Assembly (NCBI RefSeq): GCF_900103665.1
Contig: NZ_FNGY01000017.1
Location: forward strand, 1-64,000
DNA from: Pedobacter steynii
GTDB taxonomy: Bacteria; Bacteroidota; Bacteroidia; Sphingobacteriales; Sphingobacteriaceae
Direction of reading: 5' to 3'
DNA length: 64,000 nucleotides
Made by a program: the position numbers and the translations under genes. Shown in pieces: positions 8,677 to 17,523 of the stretch. The notes under the pieces were generated by a model. That model was not told the origin of the DNA. It made no database searches and saw only the letters and a program-made list of their open reading frames with translations. Every line of letters begins with the position of its first letter. The first letter of the stretch is position 1.

Positions 8677-9123
8677 TTATGGCGCGATATTCACCAACGC
8701 TTTACTTTGTTCAGCATACTTTTTTACTTTCCCGTTTTTGGTATGGAAAACGCTGATTTTATCATTTGGTAAATCGATGCTCAATGTATAATCGTTATTG
8801 GCGCAATTGTGTTGCTCACAACCTGTGGTTGATATGATGTTATTTTCAACGCTGATTGGAGTTTCTGTATTCCAATATTTAATCATGAGGTCATAATCTT
8901 TGCCCAATAACTGCTGAAGCCTTGGTTTCAGTTTTACATTTTTTAATAATGCAACCTCATTGGGATACCTGCCGGTATAAGCAGCCAGGTCTGCCAGATC
9001 GGAATTGATCGGTTTGGCATCTATAATCTCAATTTTTGTATTGCCTTTATTTAATCTCTGCTTTTCAGTACATGAACCCAGCAATATGGTCATCGTCAGG
9101 GCTGCTAAAAATGTGCGGTTCAT
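8677..9123 (-). CDS. Putative lipoprotein of 148 residues
   Basis: The start at 9123 is chosen because the peptide then begins with a lipoprotein signal (MNRTFLAALTMTILLGSC). The longer open frame upstream runs into the CHRD gene in another frame. The mature part (DLADLAAYTGRYPNEVALLKNVKLKPRL, then STTGCEQHNCANNDYTLSIDL) shows a Cys pair, CEQHNC, that could form a disulfide. The pattern resembles lipoproteins with an inhibitor-like or DUF-type fold, but I cannot name one. It starts 4 bp after the CHRD stop, so the two form an operon, probably driven by the minus-strand ECF motif at 9649-9673. Confidence 0.75.
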   Translation of the reverse strand: MNRTFLAALTMTILLGSCTEKQRLNKGNTKIEIIDAKPINSDLADLAAYTGRYPNEVALLKNVKLKPRLQQLLGKDYDLMIKYWNTETPISVENNIISTTGCEQHNCANNDYTLSIDLPNDKISVFHTKNGKVKKYAEQSKALVNIAP

Positions 9124-9127
9124 CGCT

Positions 9128-9622
9128 TTATTTTTTAAGAAGTAACTGTCCTCTGATTTCACCGGCAGGGAATTTTGTGGAAACGATGTTGAGGTACACC
9201 TTGTCTTCCAGTAGTGCTTTTTCTCCGGCCTCATTTAAATCAACGGTACCGCTGGAGGGTGAGTTGTACTTTGCACCATCTTTCTTGATATTGGCGACTA
9301 AGGTGCCCAATTCTGTTGCTGTTCCCAGGTGAAGGTTGATGCTTTCCGGATTTATGTCGCTGAAAGTCAGTCTGTAGGATAGTTTTTTAGTCGATTTTTT
9401 ATAAGTGGCAGTAAGTGTTCCCGTTGCTGTGGAACCGGTTTTGGTATTGGTCGCATTCACACCAGAAGTGATGTTGTATTCGATTTCTTTTTTCTCGGTC
9501 GGACGTACGCTTTTTTTCTTACAGGCGCTGAAGAGGGCAAGCATACAAAAAATCGCGCCGAACATTAAGATTGGTTTTCTGAAGGAAATTCCTTTTAAAT
9601 TGATGGATGTTTTCATTAACAT
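9128..9622 (-). CDS. CHRD-domain lipoprotein
   Basis: 164 residues (second possible start at 9616). Lipoprotein signal ending LFSACKKK, then a CHRD (chordin-like) domain at about 55-162: SYRLTFSDINPESINLHLG in the middle and the typical ending YLNIVSTKFPAGEIRGQL. CHRD proteins are secreted or surface proteins of unknown function in bacteria. First gene of a two-gene operon, divergent from the ECF sigma gene at 9768, with a matching ECF motif 26 bp before the start. That arrangement suggests an envelope protein made under control of that sigma factor. Confidence 0.85.
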   Translation of the reverse strand: MLMKTSINLKGISFRKPILMFGAIFCMLALFSACKKKSVRPTEKKEIEYNITSGVNATNTKTGSTATGTLTATYKKSTKKLSYRLTFSDINPESINLHLGTATELGTLVANIKKDGAKYNSPSSGTVDLNEAGEKALLEDKVYLNIVSTKFPAGEIRGQLLLKK

Positions 9623-9648
9623 AAAAATTAAATTTGTTTTTTGTTAGT

Positions 9649-9673
9649 AAGACACCCCTTCTTTTTAAAAGTC
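9649..9673 (-). promoter_or_regulatory. ECF sigma promoter motif, site D (CHRD operon)
   Basis: Read on the minus strand: GACTTTTA, 9 bp, GGTGTCTT. It differs from the other three sites at only a few positions and keeps the 9-bp spacer. It ends 26 bp before the CHRD ATG, almost the distance seen between site B and the sigma gene. Confidence 0.5.
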
Positions 9674-9715
9674 TTAGTCTTTTATTTTTTTTAAAAAATA
9701 AGAAGATTTCAGTAG

Positions 9716-9740
9716 GACTTAAATGAGTTTAGGTTGTCAT
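9716..9740 (+). promoter_or_regulatory. ECF sigma promoter motif, site B (autoregulation)
   Basis: GACTTAAA, 9 bp, GTTGTCAT, ending 27 bp before the sigma factor ATG at 9768. Presence upstream of the sigma gene itself is what autoregulated ECF factors usually show. Confidence 0.6.
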
Positions 9741-9767
9741 CATGTATATATAGACTAAGGAATACTT

Positions 9768-10379
9768 ATGACTGATCAGGATACTGAGCTCATAGAGGGG
9801 ATCTGCCGAAAGGATAAACGGAGTTTTGAGTTGCTTTATAAAGGGTATTATAAAAAATTATACATTCTGGCATTTCAGTATGTACGTCAGCCGGAAATGG
9901 CTGAAGAGCTGGTAAATGATGTCTTCCTGAAGCTTTGGAACGATGCTGAGCAATTGAATATCAGGCAATCCCTGAGTTCTTATTTGTCCAGGTGTGTGAT
10001 CAATACCGCACTAAACACAATAAAAAAAGAAAACCGTAAGGCCTTTCACCAGGAAAAATTCCTCTCTGGTTACGAGGAATCTGAAATGGAAAATGACGAA
10101 GCGCAAATGCTGGAAAATAAACTGATCAGACTGGAGAAAGCATTGGACAGTCTCCCTCCTCAATGTAAGAAAGTCATCATGATGAGCAAGTTTGATAAGT
10201 GTAAACAGCAGGAAATCGCGGATGCCTTAAACATTTCGGTGAAAACAGTGAAAAGCCACCTGACCAATGGGTATGAAAAAATCAGGGTCATGCTGTCAAA
10301 AGAACAGGTGCTGTTTTTCTTTCTATTTCTTTTATTCGCAGTTGAATTAAGACTTCTGCACTTAAATATTGTCTTATAA
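9768..10379 (+). CDS. ECF-type RNA polymerase sigma-70 factor (FecI-like)
   Basis: 203 residues. Sigma region 2 at about 15-85 (FELLYKGYYKKLYILAFQYV, MAEELVNDVFLKLWND) and region 4 at about 130-180 (LPPQCKKVIMMSKFDKCKQQEIADALNISVKTVKSHL). The C-terminus carries an extra hydrophobic tail (about 180-203, LFFFLFLLFAVELRLLHL) that may hold it at the membrane. It precedes a FecR gene by 5 bp, then a TonB receptor with an STN domain and a DUF4249 lipoprotein: the standard trans-envelope signalling layout. The shared promoter motif suggests it also controls genes at 8067, 9622 and 14994. Confidence 0.93.
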   Translation: MTDQDTELIEGICRKDKRSFELLYKGYYKKLYILAFQYVRQPEMAEELVNDVFLKLWNDAEQLNIRQSLSSYLSRCVINTALNTIKKENRKAFHQEKFLSGYEESEMENDEAQMLENKLIRLEKALDSLPPQCKKVIMMSKFDKCKQQEIADALNISVKTVKSHLTNGYEKIRVMLSKEQVLFFFLFLLFAVELRLLHLNIVL

Positions 10380-10384
10380 GTATC

Positions 10385-11377
10385 ATGGAAGAAATTAATC
10401 ATCCCAATCAAATCCCCTACCATCTGATCATGGATGAAATGGAAGGGGAAATTTCAGTGGCCGACCTTCAGGAGCTGGAAAACTGGAAAGCAGCCGATCC
10501 CGCTCATTTGCGGAGCTATCAGGAAATTCTTGACATCGCCGATCATGCGGAATTGTTAACGGTATACCGCGAAGCAGATCCGGAACTGGCCTGGCAAAAA
10601 TTTAAGCCCTCGATCCCTGAAGAAGTTAAAATCGTTCCCCTTCATTCGGAAAAGAAAAGCGGATTGTTCTTTTTGAAATGGGCTGTTGCTATAGTAGTGG
10701 TCATTTCAGGAGCCTTGTTGCTGGCAAATCAGAGCGGATGGATTGGAAGCCAAACCATTAGCACCGGAAAAAATGAGCGGCAAAAACTAAACTTGCCGGA
10801 TGGTACGGAAATTTTTATGAATGCCAATACCACGATTTCTTATCATAAGTCTGGATTTTTGAAGGCAAGAAATGTGGAGCTGGAAGAAGGAGAAGCTTAT
10901 TTCAACGTCATTCACGATGAGGAAAACCCTTTTTCCATCAAGGTGGGCGATCTGAATGTAAACGATCTTGGAACAAGCTTCAACCTGAAAGTAGAACCCA
11001 AACAAGTGGTGGTAGTCGTGAATTCCGGAAAAGTTTCTTTGGAAAAAGCAAAGGATACAATTCTGTTATCTGCCCAGGACAGGGGAACCTTCAACAGGGA
11101 GACAAAGCAAATGAGCTTTGCTAAAAACAATGACCTCAATTACAGGGCATGGCACGACAAAACCTTACACTATGAAAAAGCGTCCTTGTCTGAAGTTGCG
11201 GATGACATGAAGGAATTATTCGGTACACACATTATTTTTCAGGATGCTGCGTTAAAGGAAAGGACATTAAGCGCTTACTTTAAGGACAAGACCGAAGCCG
11301 AAATTATGAATAGCATAGCCGAAACGCTAAGGCTAAAAGTAACGAAAAGAGGTGGTACATTTGTTTTATCTAATTAA
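10385..11377 (+). CDS. FecR-family anti-sigma factor
   Basis: 330 residues. Cytoplasmic N-terminal part that binds the sigma factor (about 1-90), one membrane helix at about 97-114 (LKWAVAIVVVISGALLLA), a periplasmic FecR domain at about 125-230 (LPDGTEIFMNANTTISYH, VELEEGEAYFNVIHDEENPF, VVNSGKVSLEKA) and a C-terminal DUF4974/STN-like domain (LHYEKASLSEVADDMKELFG). It lies 5 bp after the sigma gene and receives the signal from the STN domain of the receptor encoded next, releasing the sigma factor. Confidence 0.93.
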   Translation: MEEINHPNQIPYHLIMDEMEGEISVADLQELENWKAADPAHLRSYQEILDIADHAELLTVYREADPELAWQKFKPSIPEEVKIVPLHSEKKSGLFFLKWAVAIVVVISGALLLANQSGWIGSQTISTGKNERQKLNLPDGTEIFMNANTTISYHKSGFLKARNVELEEGEAYFNVIHDEENPFSIKVGDLNVNDLGTSFNLKVEPKQVVVVVNSGKVSLEKAKDTILLSAQDRGTFNRETKQMSFAKNNDLNYRAWHDKTLHYEKASLSEVADDMKELFGTHIIFQDAALKERTLSAYFKDKTEAEIMNSIAETLRLKVTKRGGTFVLSN

Positions 11378-11461
11378 ATCCCAGGCCTATTTTTAAACTA
11401 TACATTTTAACCATCATTACGATATAATTGTTAATATGATTTCTTTTTCCCTCATTTCTGA

Positions 11462-14044
11462 ATGAAGGTCTTCTGTATCCGGCAATCCATGGTCATTAAA
11501 TTTATGGCCATGGTTTTTCTTGTTTTAACGATAGGGAGCCTTGCAAAAGCTCAGCATATTCCTTTAAGAAAAAAAATGACTGTTCGCTTCTCCAATGTCA
11601 CGCTGGAGGAGGCTTTAAATCTGTTGAATGCAGACCATACTACCCCGCTATCCTTTGATCCTGCGATTATCCCTTCCGGGAAAAGGTTTAACCGGTCTTT
11701 TTCTGATACCCCTCTCGCTTTGATTCTGGAGTTCCTCCTCGCTGAAACGGGCCTTTCTTACAAATTTCTTTTCAGAGAAGTGATTATCCTGCCTATGGAG
11801 CAGAATAAAACCACCCTGAATGGCCGTATTGTGGATGCAGAAACCGGCGAAGATTTGATTGGTGCCAGCTTTTATATCGAAAGTCTGAAGCAAGGGGTAA
11901 ACAGTAACAACTATGGTTTTTATTCCCTGACTGTTCCTACCGATGATTATGAAATTCTGGTGAGTCATGTGGGCTATTCCTCACAAAGGCTGAAGTTCTC
12001 CCTGCAATTCCCCAACCATCTTCAAATGATCCGCCTGCAGAAACAGGTCAATAAACTGGAAGAGATCGTGGTAAAGGTGGTCCAGAGTCCGGATTCTATT
12101 GCGGCCAAAAATCCGGGGCAGTCCCTGAACTGGGAATCACTGAGAAACGCGCCCTATTATAGAGGCGAGGCAGATGTCATTAAAGCTCTTCAAATGCAAA
12201 ATGGGATTGTTGGTTTAACGGAAGGCAGCAGTCAGATGTTTATCCGGGGAGGGAATAAAGATCAGAACCTGATCTTACTGGATGAGGCCATTGTCTACAA
12301 TCCTGCACATTTATTCGGATTAACCTCCATTTTTAATCCGGATGCGTTAAAAAATATTCAGACTTATACCGATGCGATACCTGCCAATTTCGGGGGACGG
12401 TTGTCTTCTGTAATTGATGCCCGGATGGCAGATGGGGACGATAAGAATTTCCACATCAAAGGAGGGATTAGTTTATTGGCGGCAAGGGTTTCACTGGAAG
12501 GACCTCTGGTGAAGGAAAAAGGATCCTTTTTGTTTGCCGCCCGCAGGAGCCTGAACAATGTGCTCAGCCGGGACCTGGAGCTGTTTGATTTGAAACCTGC
12601 ATATCATGATTTCAATTTTAAAGTCAATTACAGGTTCAACACCCGCGACAGGATCTTTTTCTCCTCCTATATCGGAAGAGACAAGGTGAGGTCGCAAAAC
12701 GGATATTTTAACCGTTGGGGGAATCAAACGGCTACCTTACGCTGGAACCACATCTTTACGCCGAGGCTGTTTTTAAACTTATCAGCGATCTATAGCAACT
12801 ATAAAAATCAGCTTTTTATCAATGCAGATTCCCCGGCAGGGATGGACAAATGGATCACCGGTATCAAGGATGCTACGGTAAAGGGGGATTTTATTTTCTA
12901 TCATAAACCTCAAAGTCAGTTTCAGTTTGGCTTCAGCAGTATTCTTCATCTTTTTATTCCGGGAGAAATCAATCGGGAAGATCAGACGAGTATTCCCCGT
13001 GCGAGGGCTGCGGAATCCGCGATCTATGCCTCTCATCGACTGTTTTTAGGCGAGAAAATAAGACTTTTGTATGGCTTAAGGATGGGGATGTTTCAAAATA
13101 TTTCCACCCCCAGGCTCTTTTATTTCGATGAATTCTATGAGCCGATTAACTATGAGGAAGATGTTAGGGGTGGATACAAGAAATTCTTTAGACTTGAACC
13201 TCGTTTTTCGTTCCAATATATGCTGCAACCTTCCAGTTATCTGCAATTCAATTATAACCGGAATTACCAATACCTGCAATTGGTGCAAAATGATGAACTG
13301 GCATTTTCATCTTTGGAAAGCTGGATTCCATCGAGTCCCAATCTGGCGCCACAGCAATCGGATATGTTTTCTCTGGAATATAAAAAGCGTGTTTCTTTTG
13401 GAAGCTTCTCTTTGAGTGGCTATTATAAAAAGATGCAGAATCAGCTGGAGATGATCGACCATGCACAGGTCATCAAAAACCCTGCGGTAGAAATGTTACT
13501 CCGTCCGGGCTCATCAGAAGCTTACGGTTTGGAGTTCATGCTGTCCAAAGATATTGGCCGCTTTAAGGGAAGCCTTTTCTATACCTGGTCCAGGGTCTTT
13601 CGTAAGATTGATCAGATTAATCAGGGAAAAAGATATCCGGCAGGGTATGACATCCCGCATGTGGCAAAGCTCGCCTTAGGCTATCAGCTTTCCGACCAGA
13701 TATCTGTTAATTCCCTTTTCACTTATAATAAAGGCAGACCAGTGACATTTCCTATCGGATATTTTCTGCAAAAGGACGTGAAGGTGCCGATCTATCCGGA
13801 GCGTAATTCTGCCCGGATGCCTGATTTTCACCGCCTGGACATTAGCATGAAATGGGAACCTTCCATTGGCAATAAGACTAAAAAACGCTGGGTCAGTAGT
13901 TTTAATGTCGGACTGTATAATGTTTATGGAAGGAAAAACCCCCTGGTGTACAGAATCAACCAGAATAATCCGGAGGATTTGCAGTTTGATCAGCAGATTT
14001 TTTCCGGAAGAACATTGGCCCTCAGTTATAACTTTAAATTTTAG
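11462..14044 (+). CDS. TonB-dependent receptor with STN signalling domain
   Basis: 860 residues. Signal peptide about 1-31 (ending LAKAQ). STN domain about 38-115 (MTVRFSNVTLEEALNLLN ... LIPREV-type ending), carboxypeptidase-like regulatory domain about 118-195, plug about 225-340 (MFIRGGNKDQNLILLDEAIV, ANFGGRLSSVIDARM), then barrel ending in Phe. The STN domain marks it as a transducer that talks to the FecR at 10385. It is followed by a DUF4249 lipoprotein after 3 bp, a pairing common in Sphingobacteriaceae. Substrate unknown; the linked DUF4249 suggests a non-sugar nutrient or peptide rather than a SusC substrate, but this is weak inference. Confidence 0.9.
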   Translation: MKVFCIRQSMVIKFMAMVFLVLTIGSLAKAQHIPLRKKMTVRFSNVTLEEALNLLNADHTTPLSFDPAIIPSGKRFNRSFSDTPLALILEFLLAETGLSYKFLFREVIILPMEQNKTTLNGRIVDAETGEDLIGASFYIESLKQGVNSNNYGFYSLTVPTDDYEILVSHVGYSSQRLKFSLQFPNHLQMIRLQKQVNKLEEIVVKVVQSPDSIAAKNPGQSLNWESLRNAPYYRGEADVIKALQMQNGIVGLTEGSSQMFIRGGNKDQNLILLDEAIVYNPAHLFGLTSIFNPDALKNIQTYTDAIPANFGGRLSSVIDARMADGDDKNFHIKGGISLLAARVSLEGPLVKEKGSFLFAARRSLNNVLSRDLELFDLKPAYHDFNFKVNYRFNTRDRIFFSSYIGRDKVRSQNGYFNRWGNQTATLRWNHIFTPRLFLNLSAIYSNYKNQLFINADSPAGMDKWITGIKDATVKGDFIFYHKPQSQFQFGFSSILHLFIPGEINREDQTSIPRARAAESAIYASHRLFLGEKIRLLYGLRMGMFQNISTPRLFYFDEFYEPINYEEDVRGGYKKFFRLEPRFSFQYMLQPSSYLQFNYNRNYQYLQLVQNDELAFSSLESWIPSSPNLAPQQSDMFSLEYKKRVSFGSFSLSGYYKKMQNQLEMIDHAQVIKNPAVEMLLRPGSSEAYGLEFMLSKDIGRFKGSLFYTWSRVFRKIDQINQGKRYPAGYDIPHVAKLALGYQLSDQISVNSLFTYNKGRPVTFPIGYFLQKDVKVPIYPERNSARMPDFHRLDISMKWEPSIGNKTKKRWVSSFNVGLYNVYGRKNPLVYRINQNNPEDLQFDQQIFSGRTLALSYNFKF

Positions 14045-14047
14045 CAA

Positions 14048-14887
14048 ATGAAATTAAAAGCCGATTTATGGATCCTTACGTTACTTCTTGTATTGATGGG
14101 ATGTAAAAAACAAGAAGATCCTTTTATACCTCCCATGTATGATCTGATTGTCGAGGGAGGAATCAATACTTACAGTAAACACCAGTATATCCGCCTGATT
14201 AAGCCGGTAGACTTTGGAAATGAAGAGGCTTCGGTGAACCTGAATCCCATCAGTGGTGCAGTGGTGAGTGTAAATGACGGTGTTCAGGATGTTCCTTTTA
14301 CTGAAATTCCGGGAACAGGTATTTATACAGCTGTTATGGAAAATAATGACAGATATGATGCTGCATACACTTTGACAATTAACTACAATCATAAAGAATA
14401 TAAAGCAATTGATTCGCTGTATCCGGTGTTTCCTATTGACGCAAATTATATTCCGCTCTCTATAAAAAAAGCGCAGACGGGAGGAGTCAGACTGACCATT
14501 CCCAAGCATACTTTCGGAACCAAAATAGCACAGCAATGGTTGATCCTGCCGGAAGGCAAGACCTGGGATCCCGGAAAGTTTAATGAAAGTTATCCTTATA
14601 GTTACTCTCATGTGTATGGTACGCCCAATGCACTGCACCCCTTGATTCAAAAGGCAAGAATCGTAGATTCCGGAATAAACGACAACCTGGTCATTTATAA
14701 ATATTCTCTCTCAGAAAATTATAGTGCTTACCTGTACAGTGTGTTCCAGGAAACGGATTGGAAGGGCTTATTGTCTTCTGTCCCCGGAAACGTAAAAGGC
14801 AATATTTCAGGCAATGCAAACGGTTTCTTTTATGCGATCGATGTAGAGGTGCAAACAAAATCTATCAAAGAACTGATGGAAAACTAA
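14048..14887 (+). CDS. DUF4249 lipoprotein
   Basis: 279 residues. Lipoprotein signal ending LVLMGCKKQ (cysteine about residue 18). Beta-rich body typical of DUF4249: an N-terminal beta-sandwich (LIVEGGINTYSKHQYIRLIKPVDF, ISGAVVSVNDGVQDVPF) and the conserved ending FSSVPGNVKGNISGNANGFF-like (here LSSVPGNVKGNISGNANG). These lipoproteins are the partners of TonB receptors, comparable in position to SusD. Only 3 bp separate it from the receptor gene. Ligand unknown. Confidence 0.88.
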   Translation: MKLKADLWILTLLLVLMGCKKQEDPFIPPMYDLIVEGGINTYSKHQYIRLIKPVDFGNEEASVNLNPISGAVVSVNDGVQDVPFTEIPGTGIYTAVMENNDRYDAAYTLTINYNHKEYKAIDSLYPVFPIDANYIPLSIKKAQTGGVRLTIPKHTFGTKIAQQWLILPEGKTWDPGKFNESYPYSYSHVYGTPNALHPLIQKARIVDSGINDNLVIYKYSLSENYSAYLYSVFQETDWKGLLSSVPGNVKGNISGNANGFFYAIDVEVQTKSIKELMEN

Positions 14888-14915
14888 ATCATAAAATATT
14901 TCATTTTCTTTCTAA

Positions 14916-14940
14916 GACTTTTTGAAGATTCCGTTGTCAT
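14916..14940 (+). promoter_or_regulatory. ECF sigma promoter motif, site C
   Basis: GACTTTTT, 9 bp, GTTGTCAT: identical to site A at all 16 fixed positions. It lies 53 bp before the chosen ATG at 14994 and would drive the DUF5686 gene and the PAP2-type gene behind it. Confidence 0.65.
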
Positions 14941-14993
14941 AAAGGAAAACACTTGATCGTGTGCGCTTTTTTAGCCGCAGATCGAACACATTT

Positions 14994-17519
14994 ATGAAAT
15001 ATTTTACGTCGTTATTCTTCTTTTTTATCATTTCCGGGGTCCGCGCACAGTCTGTTCAAATAAAAGGAAAGATCATCGATCAGTCCACAGGATTACCCTT
15101 ATCTCATATCAATATCGGATTTTCAAATACTAACGTTAAATCGCGCAGTGATGCTGATGGAAAATATACCATCAGTACCAATGCAAAGGTTAAAGAGGTC
15201 AGTTATTCCGGCGTCGGCTATAAAAAGCAGGTCAGGACGATTACCAAAGCGGAGGTTCAGGAGATCAACATCAGCATGGAACCATCAACGCAAGACCTCT
15301 CTGAAGTTAGCGTAGTGGCTGCAAAACAACCCAGGTACAGGAACAAAAATAATCCTGCTGTAGAACTGATCCGCAAAGTGATGGAGCATAAGGAACGAAA
15401 CAGTTCCAAATTTCATAAAGAAATGGTCTTTGAGCAATACGAAAAGCTAAATATGTCTTTGAGTATCAGCAGCGAAAAGGCGAAAAAATCTTCACTGCTC
15501 AAAAAGCTTCCTTTTCTGATCAGGAACTCGGATTCATTAAGAAGGCCGGGAAAACACCTGATTCCTGTATTCATGCAGGAGAAATTAAGCCGGTATAAAT
15601 ATTCCGCTCAGGGCCAGGATTCCAGCCTGGTTCTTGGAGAAAAGCAGTCCAGAATAGACCAGTACATTGATGAGGATGGAATCAATGAATATCTGGAAAA
15701 AGTGTACCAGCGGGCAGACCTCTATGACCATGATATCGGTATGGGAAACCAGCGTTTTCTAAGTCCTATCGCCGATATGGCGCCTCAGTTTTACAAATAT
15801 TTTATTCTGGATACCTTGAAAGATGTCTCTCCATGGCAGCTTAAAGTGATGGTTTCCCCAAAAAACAAACAGGATGTTCTCTTTATGGGGTATTTATATG
15901 TGAGCCTGGACGGGCACTATGCCGTGCAAAAGGCTACACTTTCTGTAAATAACCAGATTAACCTGAACTGGGTAAGAGATTTGCAGATTACATTGGATTA
16001 CCGCCAGGATTCCTCTGGCCATTACCACCTCGGCAAAAGTGTGATGAGCATGGACCTTGGAATCTTTAAAGAAGGAACCAGCGTTTTTGGGGAAAGGACA
16101 ATCATGATCAATGATTTTGTTTTTGGTCCGCAGGCCTTGCAGAAAAAGATAGGGCCGAATGTGATTGCCGATCAGAAAGTAAACCGTCAACCTGAAGATT
16201 TCTGGGAAAAAGCAAGACATGAAAAGCTGTCCTTAACAGAGCAGATGGCGTATACGAATATTGATAGCCTGAAAAGCTCGAAGCCTTTTAAGCGGAAAAT
16301 GGCGGTGGCTGCACTTTTACTGTCCGGTTATCTGACCAAAGGACCGGTAGAGATCGGACCATTTAATTCCTTTTTTAGCTTTAACCCGGTAGAAGGGGCA
16401 AGGTTTCGTTTTGGCGGGCGTACAACAGAAGAGTTTAGTAAAAAGCTGGTCTTTGATGGCCATGCTGCCTATGGCACAAAAGACCAAAAATGGAAGTATA
16501 GCCTGGGTGCCATTTATTCATTAACAGACCGCTCCATCTATCAGTTTCCGGTGAGGTCGCTGACGGTAAGGCATAGCTTTGAAACACAAATTCCAGGTCA
16601 GGAGCTTAACTTCCTGGAGGATGATAATTTCCTGCTTTCTTTCAAAAGAGGGGTAAATGACAAATGGTTGTACAACAGGAAATGGATGGCAGAATACCTG
16701 CATGAAACAGAACAACACATTTCCCTGCGGCTGACGTATAAAAATCAGGCGCTAAACCCTGCTGGCGGACTTTTGTTTCTTCCGCAAACTGCAATCCCTT
16801 CCCCGGCGATCCGGGAACTCCGTACTTCAGAGTTTTCCGCTGAATTGCGTTGGGCACCCCATGAGAAGTTTTATCAGGGGAAAAGATTCAGAAGGCCGAT
16901 CAATAACGGCCACCCTGTATTTACTTTAAGAGGAAGTCTTGGCATGAAAGATTTTCTGGGAGGAGATTATAATTATCAAAGCCTGACCTTGAACGTAGCC
17001 AAACGTTTCTTCTTTTCTCAGTTTGGATTCTCGGATGTAGTGCTGGAAGGAGGGGCCGTATTTGGCAAAGTGCCTTATCCATTACTGAGTATCCACCGGG
17101 CCAACCAGACCTATGCTTACCAGCTGACTTCTTATAACCTGATGAATTTTATGGAATTTATGAGTGACCGGTATGCGAGCCTGAACCTGCAGCATTCATT
17201 TAATGGTTTTTTTCTGAATAAGGTGCCCTTAATCAAAAAGTTGCAATGGAGAGAGGTGATCTCGGTCAAAGTTTTAACCGGCAGTATCAGCGCCGGGAAT
17301 GATCCGGCAAAGAACCCTCAGTTGTATCGCTTCCCTTTTGATGAGCACCAGAATCCCCGCTCTTTTGCCATTGGAAATGTGCCTTATATAGAGGGAAGTG
17401 TGGGTGTTTCTAATGTGTTTAAATTCCTGAGGATAGATTTTGTAAAACGCTTTACGCATTTGAATAACCCTGGCGTAAGTCCATGGGGCATTCGTGCAAA
17501 AATTAATGTAGACTTCTAA
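14994..17519 (+). CDS. DUF5686 outer-membrane protein with carboxypeptidase-like domain
   Basis: 841 residues from the ATG at 14994, where the signal peptide starts (MKYFTSLFFFFIISGVRAQ); the frame is open from 14961 but the extra residues are charged. Carboxypeptidase-like regulatory domain about 20-100 (IKGKIIDQSTGLPLSHINIG), then the DUF5686 region (NPAVELIRKVMEHKERNSS ... FYKYFILDTLKDVS) and a C-terminal barrel-like part ending in Phe. This family is typical of Bacteroidota outer membranes, with no assigned reaction. Preceded by the ECF motif and followed 4 bp later by a lipid-phosphatase-like gene, so a role in envelope maintenance under the sigma factor is plausible. Confidence 0.88.
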   Translation: MKYFTSLFFFFIISGVRAQSVQIKGKIIDQSTGLPLSHINIGFSNTNVKSRSDADGKYTISTNAKVKEVSYSGVGYKKQVRTITKAEVQEINISMEPSTQDLSEVSVVAAKQPRYRNKNNPAVELIRKVMEHKERNSSKFHKEMVFEQYEKLNMSLSISSEKAKKSSLLKKLPFLIRNSDSLRRPGKHLIPVFMQEKLSRYKYSAQGQDSSLVLGEKQSRIDQYIDEDGINEYLEKVYQRADLYDHDIGMGNQRFLSPIADMAPQFYKYFILDTLKDVSPWQLKVMVSPKNKQDVLFMGYLYVSLDGHYAVQKATLSVNNQINLNWVRDLQITLDYRQDSSGHYHLGKSVMSMDLGIFKEGTSVFGERTIMINDFVFGPQALQKKIGPNVIADQKVNRQPEDFWEKARHEKLSLTEQMAYTNIDSLKSSKPFKRKMAVAALLLSGYLTKGPVEIGPFNSFFSFNPVEGARFRFGGRTTEEFSKKLVFDGHAAYGTKDQKWKYSLGAIYSLTDRSIYQFPVRSLTVRHSFETQIPGQELNFLEDDNFLLSFKRGVNDKWLYNRKWMAEYLHETEQHISLRLTYKNQALNPAGGLLFLPQTAIPSPAIRELRTSEFSAELRWAPHEKFYQGKRFRRPINNGHPVFTLRGSLGMKDFLGGDYNYQSLTLNVAKRFFFSQFGFSDVVLEGGAVFGKVPYPLLSIHRANQTYAYQLTSYNLMNFMEFMSDRYASLNLQHSFNGFFLNKVPLIKKLQWREVISVKVLTGSISAGNDPAKNPQLYRFPFDEHQNPRSFAIGNVPYIEGSVGVSNVFKFLRIDFVKRFTHLNNPGVSPWGIRAKINVDF

Positions 17520-17523
17520 TCGT

